Shown here: positions 55,142 to 64,000 of the stretch, piece by piece
How the letters are laid out: every line of letters starts with the position of its first letter
Position numbering within the stretch: position 1 is the first letter of the stretch
NCBI GenBank assembly: GCA_964556145.1
Contig: CAZKVD010000001.1
Coordinates: 14,349 to 78,348, forward strand
Reading direction: 5' to 3'
Length of the DNA stretch: 64,000 nucleotides
Origin: F1-20-MAGs119 sp964556145
Lineage (GTDB): Bacteria > Actinomycetota > Acidimicrobiia > Acidimicrobiales > Ilumatobacteraceae
Notes under the pieces: model-generated
What the model saw: the letters and a program-made list of their open reading frames with translations, nothing else
Databases searched by the model: none
What the model was told of the DNA's origin: nothing
Translations under genes and position numbers: made by a program

Positions 55142-58100
55142 GTGCGCACACGAGCAGGGGCACTTTTGATCGCGTTGTCACTGATGTGGGGTGCCGCAGG
55201 ATGTGGTGTCAGCGAACCCACGGCAGGCGACCCGCGCCAAACGGATTCAGTCGACGAAGAAGGCGATCGTGATCGCAACATCGCCGGTGCGATCGGCACG
55301 GGTGTACTCACCACGATGGTGACGAACGGCCTTGCAATGGGTCTCGGCGCCATTCCGGGAATGCCGAAAGAAATCACGGCGCTCTTCGGTGGGGGCGGGT
55401 CCGACAACACAGCGGTTTTGGAAGCGATTGCCCAGGTGGCTGAACAGATTCGGCAATTGGACGCAAAGGTCGACCAGGTCTTGGCAAATGTGCAGGCACT
55501 CGACGACAAGGTCGCCAGCCTCGCGGCCGCGGTCCAGGGACTTGCAGAACAACAATGCGCGTCGTCGAAGTTCGCGCGTGAGGCCGAAATCAAAGAAGTG
55601 ATGACTCTCGTCAACGTCACGTACGACGTCCTGTATGCACCGAGTACCGGTATTGCGACGGGTGTCGTGACCGACATCAAAAATTCGAACGATGCCACGA
55701 CAACCGCGAGCAGCGATGCCATCGGTGAGTTGAAGGGCCAGTACGACGTACTCCGGAGAAACCCAAAGTTCGACCTCGTCTTCGACTCGTTGTACGACGC
55801 TTTGCTCGGCGGGCAGAACGATCAAGCGGGCCTTGTTGCGCACATGATGGCATGCACTCTCCAGGCGAAACGCTTTCTCACCACCGGCGACACGGAACAG
55901 TGGCGCAACTATGTCGAGTACTTCATCGTCATCGCCGCAAAGGCGTTGCAGTTGACGGCATTCGTCGAGGGTTTCCGCGCATATCTTGACAACAACGACG
56001 TCAATCTCGACACTTTGAATCGTGCGGCGATTGGTTTCGAACGTCTGTCGCGCGGGTTGTTGTTCATGACGCAGAACCAAATTCCGCGCGGGCAGATACT
56101 CGACAGCAAGACCAACAAGATGTGGACAGCGGGCGGAACCTGGACCGGTCGTCTCCACGTGACCCGAGCCGTCGACGCGATGAACACGTGTGTGTCCAAT
56201 GGTTCGCGCCTCGAGAACATCGCGCGCAATCCGGGAGCGTCGCTCGACCCGAATGCGGTCGTTCGCCTGAAGGATTGCGTGACCACGACAACGCTCGATT
56301 CGGATGGTGAGACCGGTCAGTGGCGGATTCCGCAGATTTACGAGCTCGTCAAGACGGGTGGTCAATCGGGGACGGCCACGATTTCGTGGGCACCGCCCAG
56401 CCTTTTCGGACTGATCGACGGCTGGTCGGATGCGAGAATTTGTGCCGGTGGCACATCAACTTGCGGTTCTCCGTCCGACTACCTGACAGCCGCCGGAGCA
56501 GCATCGCTCGTCGATCGATACCACGAGGGGCTCCAGTACGTGTGGTCGAACACTTCGCTTGCGGCGGCACGCGGTCCCCGTGACCGTGCAACGAATGCGA
56601 TCATGAGAGAAAACGACAAGGCGATGGCTGGGCCGAACGGCTTCGTCAACATGACGGGTTACCACTACAACGGCGGCTGGATCAACGGCTCCAACTTCAT
56701 GAGGCACTACCAGAGAAGTTGCCGTGAGGAGTTCAATGTCGCACCAGTCGACGTTGCGCAGTTCAATCGTTGCAACGCTGACTTTGACAACGATGAAATG
56801 GGCCCGCGTTGTCGGGCCATCATGGCGGGCAACCCGATGCCGTTCTCCATGGCCTCGGTCCAGGTGGCAAACCTGGGCACCCAGAAGCCTCCCGTATGGG
56901 GTGTCAGCGTTGCGAACGGGAATTACGGTCAGCATGCGGGTGTTTACAACACGTCAGCCGGCAAGACATCGACGTTCTTGGCCGCGAAGTCATTCTTCAA
57001 TCAATACTTTGCGTGTGGAACCTTCCACGAGGATTGCGATTGGACAGGTTCCTGCGACAAGTGGGAGACCAAGGATTTCGAGTCTGTCCTTCCGCAGTAC
57101 GCACAAGTGGTCTTGGTTCGAGACCTGTTTCAGGGCGAAAGGTATTTCTTCACCGACCGCGGTGCATCGCCGCGATCATGGGTTGAGCGAGCCAGGTTCG
57201 AGGCGCCAATCGTGCGCGTGACACTCGCCAACGCGGGACGTACCCGAATCAGTGCGCTGCCCTCGCAGCCCGGCCGTACGATCGAGGCACGTTGCGTGGT
57301 CAACCCCGCAACGCCCCCCAAGAGGTTCGATGAATTGCCCGAGACATCGGGCACTTGCAAGGTGTCGGGGGCATTCAGACTGAAGCCGGGCCCCCACAAG
57401 ATCTACGTGATGGCCAAGGACAAGGCAGTCGGTGGCGTCGAGTCATCGATGACCGTGACCGAACTGAGCGTGGGTGGCCAACGACCTGCCCCTGCAACGG
57501 ATGTCACCACGACCGCAGGCAATCAGTCGGTTGAGTTCACGCTCGCCACGATGTCGCCCGATTACGACTACTACGGCGAAGTCGTCGCGGTCGATCAACA
57601 GGCGCGACCCGTCCAGTGCAAGATCGAAGCAGCGACCAAGCGCTGCACCATCGGACAGTTGGTGAACAACACGCGCTATTCGGCCAAGGTCATCACAGCC
57701 TTCGGAGTGTTGACGTCGGATTCCGCTGGACAAGAGGTGATTCCGTTCGGTGCGCCGCGAACTCCCATCGCAACGGTCACGAAACGTGGCAACGGGACGA
57801 TCGAGTTCTCGATCGAATCGCCCGATTCCGCCGCCATCAAGACCCCGGTCACGCGCTTCGAACTGTCGGCCGAAGGAGCAACTCCGGTTGAATGCGAAGC
57901 CGCCACGCAGCCGACACGATGTGTCCTTTCGGGCTTGGACAACGAAGTTGTCTACGACGTCATTGCGAAGGCCGTCAATCGGTTCGGCGAGACAATCGGT
58001 GCCGCGCCTGTTGCCGCCCAGCCGCTGGCCCCACCGGGCGCGCCCGGAGGTGTCTCGGTGGCCGGTGCCGACGGGGTCATCAAGGTGTTCTGGGATCGCT

Positions 58101-60097
58101 CGACGGATGGCGGACCGGCCGAAAAGTACGTCGCGACGGCGGTCAACTCTGCGACGAAGGCCGTTGCTGGAACGTGTGAAACGGCGGGTCAAGCAAGCGC
58201 ATCAACGGTGACATCGGTCCCCGCTGCAAACTGCAACATCACCAAACTCGATGGTGAGACGACGTACCAAGTGTCCGTCGTGGCGAGCAACGACGGTGGA
58301 GGATCCGAAGCAACTGCTGCCGCAACGACGGTCACGCCACGATTTGCTCCGGGTGTTCCGACGGTCGTGGCCGCGGTCCGTGAAAGCCGTATCTTCGTGT
58401 CGGCCACGGTGAGTCAGGTCGGCCAAACCTCGGGTAGTACGAAGTCGATCCTTGTGACCTCGAACATCGACAACCTGTCGTGCACGATCACTTTGCCCGC
58501 TACGGAATGCGAAATTCTCGGTGGCAGCCGGGATCGGAACTACATCTTCCGTGCTGTCGCTACGAACGACACGGGTAAGTCGACGCAATCGCAACCATCG
58601 AATGCAGTCCTGGTTTACAACCCGCCGTCGACGCCAACGATCGTCTCGACTGACAACGGAAAGTCGAAGATTACGGTCGTCATGGAACGCTCGTTGACCG
58701 AAGCGGTCGATGGGTATGTCGCCACTGCAATGCCGGGTGGTGCGACATGCACTGCAGTTGTTCCCAGCGTGGCGTGTGACATCGTTGGTTTGACCAACAA
58801 CACGAGTTACACGGTCACCGTTCGTGCATACAACAACGGCGGTTTCTCGACCCCAACGGCCCCGACGCCCGGCATCACGCCGATCGCCGAACCATCCCGG
58901 CCGGCTGTCCCACGGGCAGTTCTCGGCCAGGGTCAAGCAACGATCTCGGTACGACCCAACTCGAATTCAACGATCACGCACTATGTGATCAAGATGGTCG
59001 ATGACAACGCGACATGCGAGATTCGCCTGCCGGCAACATCGTGCGTGATCTCGGGTCTTGAAACCGGATTCCGTTACGAGTTCACTGCAACTGCATTCAA
59101 CAAGATCGGACCCTCGCCCGAGTCCCAGACGACGGAAGCAGTGGTGCCCTTGAGTGCGCCGCTGCCGCCGACCGATGCAATCCTCACCACGTCATTCGCC
59201 GACATAGTGGTTGAGGTGCTGCCCGATCCGGAGTCGGATCCTGCGTCGAAGTACAACGTCAAAGCGGAACCGGGTGGGTATTCGTGTGAGGCATCTGCGA
59301 ACACGCGCAAGTGTGTCCTGCGGGGTGCCGCACGCGGTGCGTCCTACACAATTTCGATGACGGCATCGAACTCGGGTGGTCAATCCACCTCGGTGGCCCG
59401 GGTGTTCTACCTCACGGCACCCCCGTCGATTCCCGCAGATGTCGAGGTTGCCTCGTCGCCGACGACACTCGTGGTTGGCTTCGACGCGAGTGTGATGAAC
59501 GCGGACACCAAGGCTGTTCGGGTGACGGCCACCCCTGGTGGGAAATCGTGCGTGATCACGTTGCCTGCAACCACGTGCGGGATCGACATCGACACCTCGC
59601 GGTCGTACGTCCTGCAGACCGTAGCGATCAACGAAGTCGGAGAAGAAAGCACGACCCCTGTCCGAACGAACTCAACTGCATTCACCATTGACGTGACCGA
59701 GTCAGTGATCGGCGACGCCTCAGGATCCGATGCAACACGAACGACGGATTCGAAACAGGCTTCAGGTTCAACCGCAGTCAATGCGGCTCCGGTTCTCAAA
59801 GAAGCAGTCTCTGCAAGCCCGGAGGCTTTGGTTTCCCTTGTTCCGTCCAAGGAGGGAGACAAGAGCCGAAAGCTTGCCTCGCTGTTCGATTCACTTTCGA
59901 GAACGGCCTTGAAGAAGCAGAAAGTTTCGAAGTTCTCCGCCGTCGTGGTGAAGAAGTCATCGAAGATTTGCCGGGTTGAGAAGGACGTTCTCGTCGTGTT
60001 GTCGAAGGGAACGTGTGCGCTGAAGGTGAACTACACCGAAACGACGAAAAAGGCGAAGGTCAAGAAATCGATGACAGTTCGCCTCGATGTCAGCTGA
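55142..60097 (+). CDS. giant exported lipoprotein with coiled coil, DUF1566-like domain and FN3 repeats
   Basis: A 1651-residue protein. The signal peptide ends with lipobox GAAGC (Cys21). Next come a glycine-rich hydrophobic stretch (about 48-80), a coiled coil (about 90-140, AEQIRQLDAKVDQVLANVQA), a helical domain (150-310), then a DUF1566/FGE-like domain (about 320-490, RLKDCVTTTTLDSDG, WRIPQIYELV, YVWSNTS). From about residue 780 to 1540 there are roughly eight to nine fibronectin type III-like repeats, many with paired Cys (for example GGATCTAVVPSVACDIVGLT). The C-terminal about 100 residues are Lys/Ser-rich. It looks like a surface adhesin or binding scaffold; the target is unknown. GTG at 55142 with GGGGGAG upstream. 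Confidence 0.8.
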   Translation: MRTRAGALLIALSLMWGAAGCGVSEPTAGDPRQTDSVDEEGDRDRNIAGAIGTGVLTTMVTNGLAMGLGAIPGMPKEITALFGGGGSDNTAVLEAIAQVAEQIRQLDAKVDQVLANVQALDDKVASLAAAVQGLAEQQCASSKFAREAEIKEVMTLVNVTYDVLYAPSTGIATGVVTDIKNSNDATTTASSDAIGELKGQYDVLRRNPKFDLVFDSLYDALLGGQNDQAGLVAHMMACTLQAKRFLTTGDTEQWRNYVEYFIVIAAKALQLTAFVEGFRAYLDNNDVNLDTLNRAAIGFERLSRGLLFMTQNQIPRGQILDSKTNKMWTAGGTWTGRLHVTRAVDAMNTCVSNGSRLENIARNPGASLDPNAVVRLKDCVTTTTLDSDGETGQWRIPQIYELVKTGGQSGTATISWAPPSLFGLIDGWSDARICAGGTSTCGSPSDYLTAAGAASLVDRYHEGLQYVWSNTSLAAARGPRDRATNAIMRENDKAMAGPNGFVNMTGYHYNGGWINGSNFMRHYQRSCREEFNVAPVDVAQFNRCNADFDNDEMGPRCRAIMAGNPMPFSMASVQVANLGTQKPPVWGVSVANGNYGQHAGVYNTSAGKTSTFLAAKSFFNQYFACGTFHEDCDWTGSCDKWETKDFESVLPQYAQVVLVRDLFQGERYFFTDRGASPRSWVERARFEAPIVRVTLANAGRTRISALPSQPGRTIEARCVVNPATPPKRFDELPETSGTCKVSGAFRLKPGPHKIYVMAKDKAVGGVESSMTVTELSVGGQRPAPATDVTTTAGNQSVEFTLATMSPDYDYYGEVVAVDQQARPVQCKIEAATKRCTIGQLVNNTRYSAKVITAFGVLTSDSAGQEVIPFGAPRTPIATVTKRGNGTIEFSIESPDSAAIKTPVTRFELSAEGATPVECEAATQPTRCVLSGLDNEVVYDVIAKAVNRFGETIGAAPVAAQPLAPPGAPGGVSVAGADGVIKVFWDRSTDGGPAEKYVATAVNSATKAVAGTCETAGQASASTVTSVPAANCNITKLDGETTYQVSVVASNDGGGSEATAAATTVTPRFAPGVPTVVAAVRESRIFVSATVSQVGQTSGSTKSILVTSNIDNLSCTITLPATECEILGGSRDRNYIFRAVATNDTGKSTQSQPSNAVLVYNPPSTPTIVSTDNGKSKITVVMERSLTEAVDGYVATAMPGGATCTAVVPSVACDIVGLTNNTSYTVTVRAYNNGGFSTPTAPTPGITPIAEPSRPAVPRAVLGQGQATISVRPNSNSTITHYVIKMVDDNATCEIRLPATSCVISGLETGFRYEFTATAFNKIGPSPESQTTEAVVPLSAPLPPTDAILTTSFADIVVEVLPDPESDPASKYNVKAEPGGYSCEASANTRKCVLRGAARGASYTISMTASNSGGQSTSVARVFYLTAPPSIPADVEVASSPTTLVVGFDASVMNADTKAVRVTATPGGKSCVITLPATTCGIDIDTSRSYVLQTVAINEVGEESTTPVRTNSTAFTIDVTESVIGDASGSDATRTTDSKQASGSTAVNAAPVLKEAVSASPEALVSLVPSKEGDKSRKLASLFDSLSRTALKKQKVSKFSAVVVKKSSKICRVEKDVLVVLSKGTCALKVNYTETTKKAKVKKSMTVRLDVS

Positions 60098-60104
60098 GGT
60101 GCCC

Positions 60105-62603
60105 ATGGGCCGTACTCGTCTTCTGCTTCTCGCCGTTGTGACGGCGCTGTCGATCGTTGCCTGTTCGGCCGACCGCACGCGCAATACGGGAATCGTCGAC
60201 GGTGCGTCGTGCAAGAAGGCCGGCCAGGTGTCGACCATGGGCGTCTCAAGCCTCGTGTGTGGGCGGGACACAGGGAAACTCGTCTGGTTTGCAGTCGAGC
60301 CCGCTGCCAAGTCGTCGACGCGCTGCCGCCCGTTGGGCAAAGTCAAGCGGGGGTCGTCGTCCGTTCGCGTCTGCGGAAAGTCGAACGGCCGCGCGGTGTG
60401 GTTCGAGGCCAAGCAGGTGTCGGCGCCAGGAACAACGAGTACATCGGAATCCACGGCGATTCCTCAGAGCACGTCACCCTCGGCCAATTCGCAGACGCCG
60501 ACGATCACCGGAAACATCGCCGACGCTGCGGGCGCCGCTGATGTCAGTGAAGTTCAAGTCGCAGTTCCTGCGCCGACCTTCGAGGGTGTTGTGTGGGACG
60601 TCCCCGCTCGCGTCTGGTCTTCGGATGCATCGGTGTCCATTCCCGCCGTGACGACGCGAAGTGGCCGAACCGCAACGTATTCCGTGGCCGCAACCGGATC
60701 GACGGGGTGCGCCCTCGACGTTGAGTCGATGGAACTCACGTTCGACGCCGCCGGCTGGTGTGAGTTGTCCGCAGATGTCGCCCCGAACGAGAAATTTCTC
60801 GGCGAGACAATCAACGTTGGGGTGCTTGTTGCCGACGCGTGTCGCGCCGGATACCGCTGTCAGATCGGCGAAGTCGGCCCCGGTGGTGGGCGGGTGATTC
60901 ATGTTGCTTCCCAACCCCAAGAGTGGGGTACCTACATCGAACTCGCTCCGCCCGGCTGGTCCGAGGGTTTCGAACCCAAGTACGACAGGGAAGTGGTCGG
61001 CTCGCAAAACACCGACCCGAAAATTGCATGGTGTCCCGAGAACGCCGGATCCACGTACTTTTGGGACAGCGCAGGAATCGGGCGCGGAAAAGCAAACACC
61101 GACGGAATGGTGCGGGCCAAGTGCCGTGCGGCAACGTTCGTCGACGGCGTGTCTTTCAACGGCGTCGACGATTGGGTGATTCCATCTGCCGGAGACCTCG
61201 AAATCATCTGCACATTCTTGAAGGCCGGCGCGCAACGTTCGCAGTGCCGGGCCTCGGAAGATCCGGCGGCTGATCAACTCGGATTCCCTTCGACATCGAC
61301 GCACTATTGGTCGTCGTCGGTGGACTATGCCGCCTCGACCCTCTCCTCCGTGGGGCGACGAGTGACCGCGACCTCCGCGTACATGACGAAGTTCGTATGG
61401 CCTCAGCATCTCGCGTTGTGGGTACGACCAGTCAGATATTTCGGGCCACAAACACAGAGCGGTTTTTGGGTTGGGCCCAGAAACGTGGATTTCGGGTCGC
61501 CCGCAACCCTCTTTGCATCGGGTGGCACAGGCGATGGCACCGTGACGTTTGCGGTTTTCGATGCGGGTAGTGCGAATTGTTCGATTCGCGACGGAAAACT
61601 CGAGTCAACCGACATTGGCACGTGTTCGGTCGTGGCCACCAGGGCCGCAAGTGGCTCGTTCGTCGAAACAACCAGCGAACCGGTCGTGATCACTGTCAAG
61701 CGGTCACAGCCACGCATCTACGTGCGCGCGTACCACGGTTATGCGGGGAACTTTCAGGACCCGATCACACTCCAGGTCATCTTGCCGCCACGCATGGACG
61801 CCGTTACCTTCACGGTTGTCGACGATCGCGGTACGGGTTGCACGGTCAGCGGATACGAACTGCGCGCACCACGCGTGGGGAAATGTGTCGTGGAGGCCTC
61901 GTTCGCAGGTGACGAAAGGTACGAGGCCGGCAAGTCCCAACCATTCGAGGCGACTTTCTTGCAGTCCTGTGAAACGGGTGGCGACTGTTACCCGGGCTCA
62001 ACCGGGCCCGGCGGCGGAACGATCTTCTTCATGACCGGACCGCGGTCGTGGTTCACCGACTTCCGCACCGGTCAGGGGGCTCGCTACCTCGAAGTTGCAC
62101 CCGCTGATTGGAGCACGCGAACGAAGGCGCCATGGGGTTGCGAGAAGGTGCAAATCACCGAGTCCGACCTTCGTTATCCGGGCGGTGGCGGGGCAAACAC
62201 TGATCAGTTCCTCAAGCAGTGTCTCGAATTCAACAACGTGTTCAAGCTCGTGGCTGCATATCGCGGCGGCGACAAGACCGATTGGTACGTGCCGTCCTCG
62301 ACCGAACTGAACGAACTGTGCAAATACGCCCGCAAGCAGTGGGTGGGCGATTTCAGTCTGAAGTGTTCGGATCAGGGTGAACTTCGCGAAGGGTACGAAT
62401 CGGGCATCTACTGGTCATCGACGCAGTACGGCACCACGCTGGCCAACGCGCAGCTGTTCGGGCCGTCCGACCTTCTCCCTCGTCTGGCGGCCGGATCGCC
62501 CACCACACTCACAAAGACACAGGCCGGCGTTGTGCGCCCGATTCGCAGCTTTTGTGCCGGTTACTGCCCGTATTTCCCGACGACGACCACTTCCAACGGT
62601 TAG
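60105..62603 (+). CDS. exported lipoprotein with two DUF1566-like modules
   Basis: An 832-residue protein. The lipobox is IVAC (Cys20). After a Cys-rich N-terminal pair of small domains (about 20-115) and a Ser/Thr linker, a beta domain leads to two modules of the DUF1566/fibrobacter-succinogenes type. Module 1 is about 250-460 (GEVGPGGGRVIHVAS, WVIPSAGDLEIICTF, HYWSSS). Module 2 is about 630-820 (GSTGPGGGTIFFMTG, WYVPSSTELNELCKY, IYWSSTQYG). An immunoglobulin-like region lies between. Such modules are carbohydrate- or protein-binding lectin-like folds. It starts 7 bp after the giant protein and shares the DUF1566 module with it, so the two may form a surface complex. ATG at 60105 has GAGG at good distance; ATG at 60087 is less likely. 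Confidence 0.82.
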   Translation: MGRTRLLLLAVVTALSIVACSADRTRNTGIVDGASCKKAGQVSTMGVSSLVCGRDTGKLVWFAVEPAAKSSTRCRPLGKVKRGSSSVRVCGKSNGRAVWFEAKQVSAPGTTSTSESTAIPQSTSPSANSQTPTITGNIADAAGAADVSEVQVAVPAPTFEGVVWDVPARVWSSDASVSIPAVTTRSGRTATYSVAATGSTGCALDVESMELTFDAAGWCELSADVAPNEKFLGETINVGVLVADACRAGYRCQIGEVGPGGGRVIHVASQPQEWGTYIELAPPGWSEGFEPKYDREVVGSQNTDPKIAWCPENAGSTYFWDSAGIGRGKANTDGMVRAKCRAATFVDGVSFNGVDDWVIPSAGDLEIICTFLKAGAQRSQCRASEDPAADQLGFPSTSTHYWSSSVDYAASTLSSVGRRVTATSAYMTKFVWPQHLALWVRPVRYFGPQTQSGFWVGPRNVDFGSPATLFASGGTGDGTVTFAVFDAGSANCSIRDGKLESTDIGTCSVVATRAASGSFVETTSEPVVITVKRSQPRIYVRAYHGYAGNFQDPITLQVILPPRMDAVTFTVVDDRGTGCTVSGYELRAPRVGKCVVEASFAGDERYEAGKSQPFEATFLQSCETGGDCYPGSTGPGGGTIFFMTGPRSWFTDFRTGQGARYLEVAPADWSTRTKAPWGCEKVQITESDLRYPGGGGANTDQFLKQCLEFNNVFKLVAAYRGGDKTDWYVPSSTELNELCKYARKQWVGDFSLKCSDQGELREGYESGIYWSSTQYGTTLANAQLFGPSDLLPRLAAGSPTTLTKTQAGVVRPIRSFCAGYCPYFPTTTTSNG

Positions 62604-62651
62604 TTCGTCCGGTCGAAGCCCGAACGGGTCGACGCGAATAGTGTTGGGGTA

Positions 62652-62669
62652 ACGAACGCAGTCGTTCGT
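62652..62669. promoter_or_regulatory. perfect palindrome upstream of a P450 gene
   Basis: ACGAACG-CAGT-CGTTCGT has 7-bp arms and a 4-bp spacer and lies 28 bp before the P450 start. There is no T-tract, so an operator (for example for a TetR regulator) is more likely than a terminator. Confidence 0.55.
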
Positions 62670-62697
62670 GACGGGAATACGAGGGGAACGCGTCGCG

Positions 62698-64000
62698 ATG
62701 GAAACGTATCCAAGGCACATCAACCACGAGTTGAGTCCGATGAAGTGTCCGGTCAACCTGGACGACGTCAATCTGTTCGGTGAAGGTGCGGCCGAGCACT
62801 GGTACGAAATGTACGAAATTCTTCACCGCGAAGCACCCGTTTTACGCATCCCCGGTGGCGGCCTGACCCCGGGAACCGATGCCTACGTTCTCACCAAACA
62901 CGCCGACGTGCAGCGCGTGGTCAAGGACACCGAGCGTTACACCAGCCTCACCCAAAAACGCATCACCGATTATGCGAACGAGGGCCTGACGGCCGAAAAG
63001 ACCTACGAGCTCTACCACAACCTCATGCAGGCATCGATGGTGTCGTTGCGGCCCACCCAAGAGCTGTACATCAAGCACCGCAAGGAACTCACCGACCCGT
63101 GGGTCGGCACCGGTGCAATGCGCCACCGCGAGATGATCGCCAAGCTCGCCAACGATCTCATCGACGAATGGATCGAAGATGGCGAGGTCGATTTCGTCAG
63201 CCAATTCGCCCGGCCACTCCCACAGCGAGTGTTCGCCACGGTCCTCGGTTTCCCCTTCGAGGACATTCCGAAACTCGAAGCGTGGGGGAATGCCGTCGTC
63301 ATTCCGTTCGTCCACGGCACGGGCCTGAAACACGAAATCACGCCCGAGCAGGCCAAGGACATGATCGCGCGCCTCCAGGGCTTCCAGGAATACGTGTACG
63401 AGCAGGTACGCATCAAACGTGCGAACCCGCAGGACGACATGATTAGCTTCCTCTGCGACGTTCATTACCAGGCGCTCGACCGCAAGCTCACCGACCTTGA
63501 AATTGCCGGTGTGGTGTACGCAATGATCATCGGTGCGCTCGAAACCACGCAGTACGCACTCGAAGAGCAGGCCCAGTTGCTGTGCGAACGTCCCGGCATG
63601 TTCGAAACGCTGCGCAACGATCGCACCAAGGTCCGTGCCTTCACCGAGGAAGGCATGCGTCTGCGCTCGCCAACCCACGGTCTGTCGACGCGCATGACGT
63701 CACAAGACGAGGTGTTTCAGGGCGTTCACGTGCCCGCCGGATCGCTGCTTCACCTGCGTTTCGCCGCGGCCAACGTCGACCCCGAGGAATTCGAGTGCCC
63801 CTTCGACCTCGACCTCGACCGCGAAGGCGTCACGCGCCACGTCGCATTCTCCGCCGGGCCGCGCGTGTGCCCCGGTGCGAACCTCTCGCGGGTCGAGCAG
63901 CAGGTTGCCTGGGGTGTTCTCCTCGATCGCATTGCCCACATCGAGTACGGCGAGGGCAACAACTGGATGCACCAGCCCGGCATCATGCTCGGCACGCTGA
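62698..64000 (+). CDS. cytochrome P450 monooxygenase, C-terminus cut by the window end
   Basis: The frame is open to the window edge (434 codons) and is nearly complete. It has the I-helix IIGALETTQYALEE, K-helix E-x-x-R in TEEGMRLRSP, and a canonical heme loop FSAGPRVCPGANLS with the thiolate Cys. It starts ETYPRHINHELSPMKCPVNL. The substrate is unknown. It is not close to the two P450s at 13-15.7 kb in gene context and is preceded by a perfect palindrome. No ferredoxin gene is visible. Only the last few residues appear to be missing, since the heme loop lies about 45 residues before the edge. Confidence 0.93.
   Translation, partial: METYPRHINHELSPMKCPVNLDDVNLFGEGAAEHWYEMYEILHREAPVLRIPGGGLTPGTDAYVLTKHADVQRVVKDTERYTSLTQKRITDYANEGLTAEKTYELYHNLMQASMVSLRPTQELYIKHRKELTDPWVGTGAMRHREMIAKLANDLIDEWIEDGEVDFVSQFARPLPQRVFATVLGFPFEDIPKLEAWGNAVVIPFVHGTGLKHEITPEQAKDMIARLQGFQEYVYEQVRIKRANPQDDMISFLCDVHYQALDRKLTDLEIAGVVYAMIIGALETTQYALEEQAQLLCERPGMFETLRNDRTKVRAFTEEGMRLRSPTHGLSTRMTSQDEVFQGVHVPAGSLLHLRFAAANVDPEEFECPFDLDLDREGVTRHVAFSAGPRVCPGANLSRVEQQVAWGVLLDRIAHIEYGEGNNWMHQPGIMLGTL

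Noticed and set aside
62612..62633. Imperfect hairpin GTCGA-AG-CCCG-AA-CGGG-TCGAC after the 832-residue lipoprotein
   Set aside because: No T-tract and a bulged stem; cannot be called a terminator with confidence.
1..64000. tRNA, rRNA, CRISPR arrays, insertion sequences, integrases or prophage genes
   Set aside because: No transposase, integrase or phage protein, no repeat-spacer pattern and no tRNA-like cloverleaf was seen while reading both strands.

Overview
The window is one continuous piece of high-GC, gene-dense chromosome. GTG and some TTG starts, ATGA/GTGA overlaps, an ANTAR regulator, orphan MftD, MMPL and PPOX proteins, many cytochromes P450, Rieske and SDR enzymes, a Liv-type ABC transporter and a Tad pilus locus together suggest an actinobacterium. 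The impression of an Acidimicrobiia/Ilumatobacter-like lineage is inference only; there is no rRNA or marker set to prove it. I see no tRNA, rRNA, CRISPR array, insertion sequence or prophage, and no gene-free stretch longer than about 235 bp.

Layout. 1-1.6 kb (minus): polysaccharide deacetylase, a CsoR-family regulator with a perfect operator, and the N-terminus of an MMPL transporter. 1.7-5.0 kb (plus): an ECF sigma factor fused to a zinc finger, a membrane segment and an exported tail, then a secreted RCC1-repeat protein. 5.1-10.8 kb (minus): a complete branched-chain-amino-acid-type ABC transporter with a fused LivH-LivM permease and a separately terminated binding-protein gene. 10.9-20.3 kb: a catabolic block with a MaoC-type hydratase, three SDRs, two P450s (one without the heme cysteine), a PPOX protein, a TetR and a Rieske oxygenase. 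20.4-24.6 kb: HtrA-like protease, MoxR, DUF58 and VWA genes in a tight run. 24.6-26.4 kb: TetR and a methyltransferase. 26.4-32.5 kb (minus): an LPXTG surface protein followed by GT4, six-hairpin, GH130 phosphorylase and universal stress protein genes. 32.7-36.3 kb: secreted HExxH protein, response regulator, stand-alone ANTAR protein and release factor 3. 36.4-44.4 kb (plus): nine co-directional genes built around a Dlt-like acyl-transfer set. 44.5-49.3 kb: Flp/Tad pilus genes. 49.3-52.8 kb: two RTX proteins and small enzymes. 52.9-62.6 kb: three large exported lipoproteins. The last 1.3 kb is a P450 running off the edge.

Most notable is 38.3-43.2 kb. An adenylation enzyme, a carrier protein, an MBOAT with the DltB-type DFWNRWHMS segment, a DltD-like SGNH protein and an unrecorded 43-residue single-pass peptide ending in YNNF reproduce the parts list of the D-alanylation (Dlt) machinery. 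A sulfotransferase-like and a TauD-like gene sit directly upstream. This looks like a cell-envelope acylation system with an unknown acyl donor and acceptor.
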